A DNA stretch of 59,773 bases from Anaeramoeba ignava. Lineage: Eukaryota > Metamonada > Anaeramoebidae. Under the pieces are notes generated by a model. It was given only the letters and a program-made list of their open reading frames with translations, made no database searches and was not told the DNA's origin. The translations under genes were made by a program, and so were the position numbers. Below are positions 9,646 to 19,270 of this stretch, piece by piece; position 1 is the first letter of the stretch, and every line of letters starts with the position of its first letter. The stretch covers positions 1 through 59,773 of the forward strand of contig JAPDFW010000035.1 in the NCBI GenBank assembly GCA_028826165.1, in the 5' to 3' direction.

Positions 9646-11445
9646 ATTAAATTTATTAATTAATAAATCAAATAAATTTGGATTTGTTTGATTTAATTGA
9701 AAATAATCAATTCCTATTTGAATTTCATTAATTATTTCTTGTGTAATTTGAATTTCATCTTTAATTTGATTTGAATAAATCCAATATTCAAATATTTGAA
9801 ATGATTTATTACTTAATTCACTATAATCTGTAACTTTATTAGAAGTATCATTTGTAACAGATAAAAACATTCCTCGATATAATTCACTTCTCATTATTAA
9901 TATTAATTTTGGAAATTTATATTGTTTTTCTTTTCTTTCAATTATAAAATCTTTTTCATTTTCATTTTCATTTTCATTTTCATTTAAATAAATTCTTTTC
10001 ATTGTTTCTTCAATTTTTTCATTTGAATTTATAATTTCTTTAATTTCAGAATATAATTTTGGATTTATTTTGGAATTGTTTGAATAAATCATTTCAAATA
10101 TTTGATTTGATTCTTTAATTGATTTTTTTGAAATAATTTCTTGAAGTTTTTCAATTTGATTTTCATTTTGATTTTGATTTAATCTATATTTCAATATTAA
10201 TTTATGAGCTTCAATTATTTCTCCATTTTTGGTTTTAAATGAAATATCACAAAATTCTTTTCTTTGGAATAATTTTATCAAATCTTCTTCAAGATTGGAA
10301 AAAGGAGAAGGAGAGTAATAAAGAAATGATTTGTTATATCCACAAGAAATATGATAATTAGAAATATTTTCATTAAATCTTAATTCAGGAAGTTCAATTT
10401 GAATTGGAATTGATTTATTATTTGTATCTTCAGTTCTTAATTGACCATATCTATTATCTCCAAATCCAATTAATTTTGAATTAGAAGTTAAAATCAAAGT
10501 ATGATAACTTCCACAAGAAATTTCAAGAATATCATCATCATTTTCAAATAAAGATGATTTGATTTCAGTAAATTCATTTGTATATGGAGTTATTTTATTA
10601 AGTCCATTAAATGAAGAATATCCACACGAATAAAGTTTTCTTTTTGGATTTTCATTTTCATTTTCATTTTCAATCAACATTATTGAATGATGCAATCCAC
10701 ATTGAATATCAATTATTTTACCTTTTGGAATATTTTGGATTTTGGTTAGATTTTGTATTGTTGCTTTTCCTAATTTTCTTGATTCTCCTAATCCAAGTTG
10801 ACCATAAAAATTCCATCCGCATCCAAATAATTCTTGATTTGAATTTAAAAGAAAAACATGATTTGAAATATTTCCTGAAAATATTTTAGAAACATTTTTC
10901 ATCATTAAAATTGGTTTTTCTGTTTTTGAAAGTGTTTCAGAATCTAAACCAAGTTGACCAAATTGATTTGAACCAATTCCATAAGCATTTTGATTTGAAG
11001 TTAATAAGTAAATTGAACTATCTCCAGAAATAATATCTTCAATTATTCTATCATTTGTATCTTCAATTAATGATGAAATATTGATAAATTTATTTGGATT
11101 TTTTGGATTAATATTTCTTCCTTTGGCAAATACATTTCCTTCTTTTGTTAAAATAGCTTCATTTTCACCTCCAACAGTTACTTTTTGAATATTTTCTTCA
11201 ATTTGGATTTTTTCAGGATTTTGATTTGAATCATTTTCATTTAAATATTCTATTGCTTTTCCATTTTTAAAAAGGAAAATTGTTGAAAATAAACTTGATG
11301 AAATTTGTTTAATTTGTTTTTCATTTTCATTTTCATTTTCATTTTCATTTTCAAATTTAAATTGAATTGGTTTTGTTATTGTATTTGATTCATTTTTGAA
11401 AAGAATTGGTTCTTGATTTGAACCAAAAAATAAAATTTCATTCAT
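9634..11445 (-). CDS. RCC1-BTB paralogue F (intact)
   Basis: 603 residues, the longest intact copy, because three of its hexamer-coded EN runs are expanded: FENENEN near residue 33, IENENENEN before PKRKLYSCG, and LNENENENEN before EKDFIIERK. Domain order follows copy C. Variable blade residues include ISNH after FSGN, LHHS after DIQCG, SYHT after SCG, and the turn GDNRYGQLRT, where the usual G of GQLG is lost. Its C-terminal helix reads EIINEIQIGIDYF, a version shared in part with G. The N-terminus MNEILFFGSNQEP matches broken copy E almost exactly, so E and F are a recent tandem duplicate. Confidence 0.85.
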   Translation of the reverse strand: MNEILFFGSNQEPILFKNESNTITKPIQFKFENENENENENEKQIKQISSSLFSTIFLFKNGKAIEYLNENDSNQNPEKIQIEENIQKVTVGGENEAILTKEGNVFAKGRNINPKNPNKFINISSLIEDTNDRIIEDIISGDSSIYLLTSNQNAYGIGSNQFGQLGLDSETLSKTEKPILMMKNVSKIFSGNISNHVFLLNSNQELFGCGWNFYGQLGLGESRKLGKATIQNLTKIQNIPKGKIIDIQCGLHHSIMLIENENENENPKRKLYSCGYSSFNGLNKITPYTNEFTEIKSSLFENDDDILEISCGSYHTLILTSNSKLIGFGDNRYGQLRTEDTNNKSIPIQIELPELRFNENISNYHISCGYNKSFLYYSPSPFSNLEEDLIKLFQRKEFCDISFKTKNGEIIEAHKLILKYRLNQNQNENQIEKLQEIISKKSIKESNQIFEMIYSNNSKINPKLYSEIKEIINSNEKIEETMKRIYLNENENENENEKDFIIERKEKQYKFPKLILIMRSELYRGMFLSVTNDTSNKVTDYSELSNKSFQIFEYWIYSNQIKDEIQITQEIINEIQIGIDYFQLNQTNPNLFDLLINKFNNQN

Positions 11446-11483
11446 TTTTGAAAAGAAAAAAAATGAAAAAAATGATTTTGGAA

Positions 11484-11585
11484 TTTTGATTTTAATTTTA
11501 ATTTTAATTTTAATTTTAATTTTAATTTTAATTTTAATTTTTTTAATTTTAATTTTAATTTTAATTTTAATTTTAATTATTAAAT
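11484..11585. repeat. (AATTTT)n spacer between copies F and G
   Basis: About 100 bases of AATTTT units with one T-run slip. Together with the B/C spacer it is the shortest of the arm. Confidence 0.9.
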
Positions 11586-13339
11586 TTGTTAATTAATAAA
11601 TCAAATAAATTTGGATTTGTTTGATTTAATTGAAAATAATCAATTCCTATTTGAATTTCATCAATAATTTCTTGTGTAATTTGAATTTCATTTTTAATTT
11701 GATTTGAATAAATCCAATATTCAAATATTTGAAATGATTTATTACTTAATTCACTATAATCTGTAACTTTATTTGAAGTATCATTTGTAACAGATAAAAA
11801 CATTCCTCGATATAATTCACTTCTCATTATTAATATTAATTTAGGAAATTTATATTGTTTTTCTTTTCTTTCAATAATAAAATCTTTTTCATTTTCATTT
11901 TCATTTAAATAAATTCTTTTCATTGTTTCTTCAATTTTTTCATTTAAATTTATAATTTCTTTAATTTCAGAATATAATTTTGGATTTATAATTCTATTTG
12001 AATAAATCATTTCAAATATTTGATTTGAATCTTTAATTGATTTATTTGAAATAATTTCTTGAAGTTTTTCAATTTGATTTTCATTTTGATTTAATCTATA
12101 TTTCAATATTAATTTATGAGCTTCAATTATTGAACCATTTTCGGTTTTAAATGAAATATCACAAAATTCTTTTCTTCTAAATAGTTTTATCAAATCTTCT
12201 TCAAGATTGGAAAAAGGAGAAGGAGAATAATAAAGAAATGATGTTGAATATCCACAAGAAAGATGATAATTGGAAATATTTTCATTAAATCTTAATTTAG
12301 GAAGTTCAATTTGAATTGGAATTGACTGGAATTTTGTATTTCCAATTCCTAATTGACCATGATAATTTCCACCAAATCCTATTAGTTTCCCTTTTCTTGT
12401 TAAAATCAAAGTATGATAATCCCCAACAGAAAAATCAAGAATAATATCATCATTTTCAAATAAAGATGATTTAATTTCAATAAATTCATAAGTATTTCTA
12501 TATCTATCCAATCCATTATATCGAGAATTTCCACATGAATAAAGTTTTCTTTTTGGATTTTGATTTTCATTTTCAATCAACATTATTGAATGAAACATTC
12601 CACATTGAATATCAATTATTTTACCTTTTGGAATATTTTGGATTTTGGTTAATTTATTGATTGTTGTTTCTTCATTTATTGATTCTCCTAATCCAAGTTG
12701 TCCGTATTCGTTGTTCCCGCATCCAAATAATTCTTGATTTGAATTTAAAAGAAAAACATGTTTTGAACCATTTCCTGAAAATATTTTAGAAACATTTCTC
12801 ATCATTAAAATTGGTTTTTCTGTTTTTTTAAGTCTTTCAGAATCAAAACCAAGTTGGTTAGAATAATTTGAACCAATTCCATAAGCATTTTGGTTTGAAG
12901 TTAATAAATAAATTGAGTGAATTCCAGAAACAATATCTTCAATTGTTCTATCATTTTTATCTTCAATTAATGATGAAATATTGATAAATTCTTTTGGATT
13001 TTCTGAATTAATCGCAGCTCCTTTGGCAAATACATTTCCTTCTTTTGTTAAAATAGCTTCATTTTCAAAACCAACAGTTACTTTTTGAATATTTTCTTCA
13101 ATTTGAATTTCTGATGGATTTTGATTTGAATATTCTTGATCTGTAAAAAATTCAGTTGCTTTTCCATTTTTAAAAACGAAAATTATTGAAAAATCACTTG
13201 ATGAAATTTGTTTAATTTGTTTTTCATTTTCATTTTCATTTTCAAAAATTTCAATTTGAATTGGTTTTGGAATTTTAGGTATTTGAGTTTGATTTAATTT
13301 TAAAAAGATATTTTGACCAAAAAATAAAATTTCATTCAT
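11573..13339 (-). CDS. RCC1-BTB paralogue G (intact, most diverged of the minus arm)
   Basis: 588 residues from MNEILFFGQNIF. A longer frame with nine extra codons (MISFFSFSK) exists, but all paralogues begin at MNE, and the conserved TTTTCAAAA leader would lie inside the extension, so 13339 is chosen. The N-terminal blade is clearly different from the other copies (FLKLNQTQIPKIPKPIQIE, ATEFFTDQEYSN), while the later blades and BTB parts match. Distinct variable residues include NGSKH after IFSG, MFHS after DIQCG, and the turns GCGNNEYGQLGLG and GGNYHGQLGI. Being at the inner end of the minus arm, next to UBC12, it may be the oldest member. No frame breaks were seen. Confidence 0.85.
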   Translation of the reverse strand: MNEILFFGQNIFLKLNQTQIPKIPKPIQIEIFENENENEKQIKQISSSDFSIIFVFKNGKATEFFTDQEYSNQNPSEIQIEENIQKVTVGFENEAILTKEGNVFAKGAAINSENPKEFINISSLIEDKNDRTIEDIVSGIHSIYLLTSNQNAYGIGSNYSNQLGFDSERLKKTEKPILMMRNVSKIFSGNGSKHVFLLNSNQELFGCGNNEYGQLGLGESINEETTINKLTKIQNIPKGKIIDIQCGMFHSIMLIENENQNPKRKLYSCGNSRYNGLDRYRNTYEFIEIKSSLFENDDIILDFSVGDYHTLILTRKGKLIGFGGNYHGQLGIGNTKFQSIPIQIELPKLRFNENISNYHLSCGYSTSFLYYSPSPFSNLEEDLIKLFRRKEFCDISFKTENGSIIEAHKLILKYRLNQNENQIEKLQEIISNKSIKDSNQIFEMIYSNRIINPKLYSEIKEIINLNEKIEETMKRIYLNENENEKDFIIERKEKQYKFPKLILIMRSELYRGMFLSVTNDTSNKVTDYSELSNKSFQIFEYWIYSNQIKNEIQITQEIIDEIQIGIDYFQLNQTNPNLFDLLINKFNN

Positions 13340-13501
13340 TTTTGAAAAGGAAAAAAATGAAATCAAATTTCTTTTTCTTTAATTTTTTTTTTTGGAAATC
13401 AAAACCAAAACCAAAATCAAAATCAAAATCAGAATCAAATTCAAATCAGATTTAAAATTAAAATTAGGGAAAATAAGGAAAAAATGCAAAAAATTTCGTT
13501 T
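13340..13501. other. Short spacer between copy G and UBC12
   Basis: Contains the T-rich leader of G (13340-13366), then AAACCAAAATC-type repeats and the presumed start region of the G transcript facing the 3' end of UBC12. No gene is seen. Confidence 0.6.
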
Positions 13502-14223
13502 TCATTTTTGATTTTGATTTGAATTTTCATTAATCATTTCTTGAACTTTTTGTTCAAATTGATCTTTATCTCTTTTTAAAAGTTCAGCAGCTTCTCTGTT
13601 CAATGGATCATCTGGATGTTGTTCCTTTTATTTTAAAATTAAAATTAAAAATAAAAATTAAAATTAAAATTAAAATCAAAATCAAAATCAAAATCAAAAT
13701 CAAAACCAAAATTAAAATTTACTTCAAATAAAAGGTTAAGAAGCATTGTAATTTGGAATAAATTATAAACAACTGACCATTGATCATGAAGAATTCCATA
13801 ACAAATTTCTCCTCTTTCATCAATATCTGTATGAAAAATCTTTGTTTCACAAATAACTTTTGGTGGAGAATGTGGATAATCTTTTGGAATTTTAATATCA
13901 AAAACGAAAGATCCATTTCTATAAATTCCTTTTGTTGGAGTTATTATATATTTGAATCCAACAGCAAATTTTTCATCTTTTGGAAATTCAAGTTTATTTA
14001 TGTCATCAAATTCAATTTCAGCTAAATCTATTTTATTTTTGGATTTTGAATTTTATTTTTATAAGAAAAGAATTGAAAAAAAAGTTGGAAAAATTTTTTT
14101 TGCTTTTTTTTTTTTTCGCTTTTGTTTTTCACCTCTTATAATTCGAGGAAATAATAATCGGAATTTCTTTTCTTCTTCTGTTTCTTCGTTTATTTTTTGT
14201 TTTGCGTTGAATAGTTGTTGCAT
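13502..14223 (-). CDS. UBC12: UBC12-type NEDD8-conjugating E2 enzyme (three exons)
   Basis: Joining 14133-14223, 13723-14027 and 13502-13624 gives 172 residues with GT..AG introns of 105 and 98 bases in correct phase. The N-terminus MQQLFNAKQK resembles the UBC12-specific tail that docks on the NEDD8 E1. The E2 fold follows: RDLAEIEF, KFAVGFKYIITPTKGIYRNG, then YPHSPPKVICETKIFHTDID. The catalytic cysteine is in GEICYGILHDQWS, and the C-terminal EQHPDDPLNREAAELL matches the animal UBE2M end (EPNPEDPLNKEAAEVL). The reaction is transfer of NEDD8 from the E1 to cullins with an RBX RING partner, which activates cullin-RING ligases. It is the only UBC-fold gene in the window and sits between the two arms of the BTB array. 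It ends in TGA, which shows TGA is a stop here. Confidence 0.9.
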
Positions 14224-14318
14224 TTTAATTTATTTTATTTTTAAAAGAAAAAAAAATGAAAGAAAAATGAAATTTTGAAATTTTAATTTTTTTTTTCCTT
14301 TTCTTTTTCAAAAAAAAA
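14224..14318. promoter_or_regulatory. Shared 95-bp divergent promoter of UBC12 and the ankyrin-BTB gene
   Basis: Only 95 bases separate the two start codons. They are A/T-rich with AAAATGAAA repeats on one side and a T-rich run with CCTTTTC on the other. Any control elements for both genes must lie here or in the transcribed parts. No known motif was recognised. Confidence 0.5.
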
Positions 14319-17202
14319 ATGAAAATTTGGCAAATTATTCAAGAAAATCAAATAGAAAAATTACAAAAAATTGAATTTATTCCAAAAAATCAATTTAAAA
14401 AAAATGGAAAACCAATTTTACATTTTGCAATAGAAAAAAAAATTCCAAAACAAATGATTGAACTTTTAATTAAGAAAGGAGCAAAAACAAATTCAACTGA
14501 TAAATTTGGAAGAAATTCTTTACATTTTGCTTGCAAATTTAATTCTAATTTTGAAATTGTTAAATATTTAGTTGAAAAAAAAGTTCAAATCAACTCAAAA
14601 GATAATTCAAATCAAACACCTTTACATTTTGCTTGTGAAAATAAATCAAATTTTGAAATTATCAAATATTTAGTTGAAAAAGGTGCTGATATAAATGCAA
14701 AATCAAATTCAAATCAAACACCTTTACACTTTGCTTGCAAATTTAATTCAAATTTTGAAATTATCAAATATTTAGTTGAAAAAGGTTGTGATATAAATAC
14801 AAAAGATAATTCAAATCAAACACCTTTGCATTTTGCTTGTGAAAATAAATCAAATTTTGAAATTGTTAAATATTTAGTTGAAAAAGGTGCTGATATAAAT
14901 GCAAAATCAAATTCAAATCAAACACCTTTACACTTTGCTTGCAAATTTAATTCAAATTTTGAAATTGTTAAATATTTAGTTGAAAAAGGTTCTGATATAA
15001 ATGCAAAATCAAATTCAAATCAAACACCTTTACATTTTGCTTGTGAAAATAAATCAAATTTTGAAATTGTTAAATATTTAGTTGAAAAAAGTGCTGATAT
15101 AAATGAAAAAACATTTTGGAATCAAACACCTTTGCACTGTGCTTGTGAATTTAACCCAACTTTGAAACTCATCAAATTTTTAGTGGAAAAAGGTGCTGAT
15201 GTAAATACAAAAAATATCAGAAATGAAACACCTTTGCATCTAATTTGTGAGCTTAATCCAAATTTGGAACTCATCAGATTTTTAGTGGAAAATGGATCTT
15301 ATATCAACCAAAAAGAAAGGAATAAAAACCAAGCTCCTTTGCATTTAATTTGTCAAAATTCAAAGATTGATAATAAAATTATGTTTGAAATTATCATATA
15401 TTTAGTTGAAAAAGGTGCTGATGTTAATTCCAAAAAAAATAATGATCAAACTCCTTTACATTTAATTTGCCAAAATAGAAATATTGAGCAAAAAATGTTA
15501 TTTAAAATTATCATGTATTTGGTTGAAAAAGGTGCTGATATTAATTCTAAGACAAGAGATGATAAATACACAATGATAAATTTTATTTATCAAATTCATT
15601 TAAGCATTCCGCTTGATTTTTTCCGATATTTGATTGAAAAAGGACTTGATGTGAATGAGAGGACAAACAACAATGAAACCGTTTTGCATTTTGTTTGTCA
15701 ATACCAACAAGAAAATGCATATGAAATAATCCAGTTATTGATTGATAAAGGATGCGATATGAATGCGAGAACTAATATTAGCCAAATCCCTCTAGATTTT
15801 GTTTGCCAATACCAACATGGAAATGCACTTGAAATTATCAAGTTATTTATTGAAAAAGAAAAAGATATTGATAATAAAAAAACAGATTATGGAAGGGCTT
15901 TGCAGTTAGTCTGTGAATATAAACATAAAGACTTATTTGAAATTGTTAAATTACTCATAGAAGCAGGTGCAGATGTGAATTTTGCAGGTGAAGATCTTCT
16001 TTCAGCTCTTCATTTTCTTTGTCGTAATTATGAAAGAAAGTTTCATAATACAATAAGATTATTAATTGAAAACGGAGCTGATGTAAATCTCAAAGGAGGG
16101 CATTTCAATGAAACTTGTTTACATTTCATTTTTTATACACGAAAAAACCAAGATATGAAAAAATTAGTCAAATTGTTGATCCAAAATGGTGCTAATATTC
16201 ATCAAGTCGATGATCAAGAGATCGCACCTCTTGATTTGATTATTTCAAATAATGACTTAAATTCTTTAAAATTGTTGTTATTGCATGATCCTTATCTGAT
16301 TTTCCTTTTAGATATACTAATAATTAAAGAAGACCTAATGGAAATGTTTATCCAAATTTATTCAATCAATCAAGATTTCCACAACTCATTTAAATCCAAT
16401 GAAAATTATTTTGATCTCACAATTTTATCCAACGATTTATTCACGTTTCATGTTCATAGACAAATTTTACTAATGAGATTCGATAATAATACTTCTATTC
16501 TCCAAAATTTTTTCAGTATTTGTAAACAAAAACCAAAAGAAATTGTTCAACTTGCATTAAATTTTCTTTATACTGGATTTAATGATTTTGGAAGAATTAT
16601 TGAAAAACTATCCGTTTTGACTGAATATAAAATCCGACACAAAGATATTGAAAAAAAATTTGAAAAACAACAAATTACATGGAATAAATTCCAAAAACAA
16701 AAAGCAGAACAGTATATATTTGAAAGATATAGAAGTAAACCAAATATACGATGAAGTTGCACTGAATAACACGAGAGTAGAAGAATTCTTCAAGGAAATG
16801 GGATTTGATTCAAATTGGATCGAATCCAAAAAAGGAAGAAAAGGATTAATAAAAGATTTGCATCAATTATATCAACAACAAGAAACAAAAGATTTCACAA
16901 TAATTATTGAAGAAAAAGAAATTAAGGTTCATAAATTAATATTAATAATAAGAAGTGAGTTATTCAAAGGAATGTTTTTACTAAATGTCCAAGATTCAAC
17001 AAATAGAGTTCATGATTATTCAAAAAAATCATTTGAAACTTTAGATCAATTTATTTATTTTCTTTATCATGATAAATTTGATAAATCCAAAACATTGAAT
17101 AAAAAAATAATCGAAGAATTTGAGGATGTGAAAGATTATTATCAATTAAATCAAAATTCGATTTTGGATTTGATTTTACTTGATTTGATTCAAGAAATTT
17201 GA
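14319..17202 (+). CDS. Ankyrin-repeat protein with tandem BTB domains, probably one intron
   Basis: About 18 ankyrin repeats (residues roughly 30-650, consensus NQTPLHFAC...IVKYLVEKGADIN) are followed by a first BTB (FDLTILSNDLFTFHVHRQILL...ALNFLYTGF, about 690-765). In the next reading frame comes GFDSNW...KGLIKDL and a second BTB core (DFTIIIEEKEIKVHKLILIIRSELFKGMFL). The first frame ends at 16754; the second is open to 17202. A GT..CAG intron at 16614-16707 (94 bases, length class of the other introns here) joins the two in phase between IIEKLS and NSIYLKDI, giving about 930 residues. A single-base indel is the alternative. Repeats 2-7 are almost identical pairs, so that part has been duplicated recently. 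BTB architecture is that of the array proteins with ankyrin in place of RCC1. Confidence 0.75.
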
Positions 17203-17274
17203 TTAATAAGATTTTGTTGTATATTTTTTTCAATATTTTTAGAATAAATTTTTTCATTTTTTTTCTTTGCAAAA

Positions 17275-19037
17275 ATGAATGAAATTTTGTTTTTTGGAAA
17301 GAATAAATTACCAACAATTTTAAAAAATGAAGCAGACATAATAACAAAACCAATTCAATTTAAATTTGAAAATGAAAAACAAATTAAACAAATTTCAACA
17401 GGAAGATTTGCAACAATTTTCCTTTTTGAAAATGGAAAAGCAATAGAATATTTAAAAAATTCAAAACAAAATCCTTCAAAAATCCAAATTGAAGAAAATA
17501 TTCAAAAAGTAACTGTTGGCGAACAAAATGAAGCTATTTTAACAATAGAAGGAAATGTATTTGCCAAAGGAAGAGATATTAATCCAAAAAATCCAAATGA
17601 ATTTACCAATATTTCATCATTAATTGAAGATATAAATGATAGAATAATTCAAGATATTGTTTCTTCATCTTATTCAATTTATTTATTAACTTCAAATCAA
17701 AATGCTTATGGAATTGGTTCAAATCAATTTGGTCAACTTGGTTTTAAATCATTGTTCAAAACAGAAAAACCAATTTTGATAATGAAAAATGTTTCTAAAA
17801 TATTTTCAGGAGGTGATTCAAATCATGCTTTTCTTTTAAATTCAAATCAAGAATTATTTGGATGTGGCAATACTGAATTTGGTCAACTTGGATTAGGAGA
17901 ATCAATAAATGAAGAAATTCAAATCAAGAAATTAACTGAAAAAGGAAATTTTCCAGAAGGCAAAATAATTGATATTCAATCTGGAGAATTGTATTCAGTA
18001 ATGTTGATTGAATTTAAAGCAAAAAGAAAGCTTTATTCAAGTGGATGCTATCTAAATAATGGTCTTTGCAAAAATCATGATACTTATGAATTTACTGAAC
18101 TCAAATCATCTTTATTTGAAAATGAAGATAATATTGTTAAAATTTCTGTTGGAAGAGGTCATACTTTGATTTTAACTTCTAATTCAAAATTAATTGGATT
18201 TGGAAATAATGATTATGGTCAATTAGGAACTGGAGATCTTAATTATCAATTGACTCCTATTCAAATTGAACTTCCTAAATTAAGATTTAATGAAAATATT
18301 TCTAATTATCATCTTTCTTGTGGTGATTTCACTTCATTTCTTTATTGTTCTCTTTCTTCTTTTTCCAATCTTGAAGAAGATTCAAATCAACTCATTTGAA
18401 AGAAAAGAATTTTGTGATATTTCATTTAAATCTCATAAAATAATTAGAAAAAAAAGCTTCAAAAATCAAAATTTAAATTAAAATTAAATCAAAATCAAAA
18501 TCAAAATCAAAATCAAAATCAAAATCAAAATCAAATTGAAAAACTTCAAGAAATTATTTCAAAAAAATCAATTAAAGATTCAAATCAAATATTTGAAATA
18601 ATTTATTCAAACAGAATAATAAATTCAAAATTATATTCTGAAATTAAAGAAATTATAAATTTAAATGAAAAAATTGAAGAAACAATGAAAAGAATTTATT
18701 TAAATGAAAATGAAAATGATTTTATAATTGAAAGAAAAGAAAAAGAATATAAATTTCCAAAATTAATATTAATAATGAGAAGTGAATTATATCGAGGAAT
18801 GTTTTTATCTGTTACAGAAGATAAATCCTAATAAAGTTAGAGATTATAGTGAATTAAGTAATAAATCATTTCCAAATATTAGAATATTGGATTTATTCAA
18901 ATCAAATTAAAGATGGAATTCAAATTACACAAGAAATAATTAATGAAATTAAAATTGGAATTGATTATTTTCAATTAAATCAAACAAATCCAAATTTATT
19001 TGATTTATTAATTAACAAATTTAATAATCAAAATTAA
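17275..19037 (+). pseudogene. RCC1-BTB paralogue H, degraded in the BTB half
   Basis: A 374-residue frame opens MNEILFFGKN and gives all RCC1 blades with good turns (GSNQFGQLGF, GCGNTEFGQLGLG, GNNDYGQLGT). It derails after SNLEEDSN near 18390, where LIKLFERKEF is altered. The rest of the family protein can still be seen to 19037, with a scrambled AHKLIL segment near 18430-18480, a CAAAAT run at 18484-18537, an extra base at about 18829 making a TAA in DKSN, and another near 18875. So it has lost its BTB coding capacity, although an RCC1-only protein could be made. Variable residues (EL after DIQSG, GDSNH after IFSG) are unique in the array. It is the innermost plus-arm copy. Confidence 0.8.
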
Positions 19038-19236
19038 AATTAAAATTAAAATTAAAATTAAAATTAAAATTAAAATTAAAATTAAAATTAAAATTAAAAT
19101 CAAAATTAAAATTAAAATTAAAATTAAAATTAAAATTAAAATTAAAATTAAAATTAAAATCAAAATCAAAATTAAAATTAAAATCAAAATTAAAATCAAA
19201 ATTAAAATTAAAATTAAAATTAAAATTATAATTCAT
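19023..19236. repeat. (AAAATT)n spacer between copies H and I
   Basis: About 210 bases of AAAATT units with AAAATC variants. It begins inside the NNQN-stop codons of H and ends at the leader of I, the plus-strand mirror of the left arm spacers. Confidence 0.95.
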
Positions 19237-19238
19237 TT

Positions 19239-19270
19239 TTTCATTTTTTTCATTTTTTTTCTTTTCAAAA
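19239..19270 (+). promoter_or_regulatory. Conserved leader of copy I
   Basis: T-rich with two CATTTTTT elements, ending CTTTTCAAAA at the ATG. The same sequence stands before copy J at about 21277-21308. Confidence 0.5.

Noticed and set aside
13502-14223. Alternative genetic code with TGA as sense, suggested by TGA breaks in copy E and the transposase
   Set aside because: UBC12 ends at TGA exactly where the family ends, and copy E's TGA arises from a three-base loss next to normal sequence.
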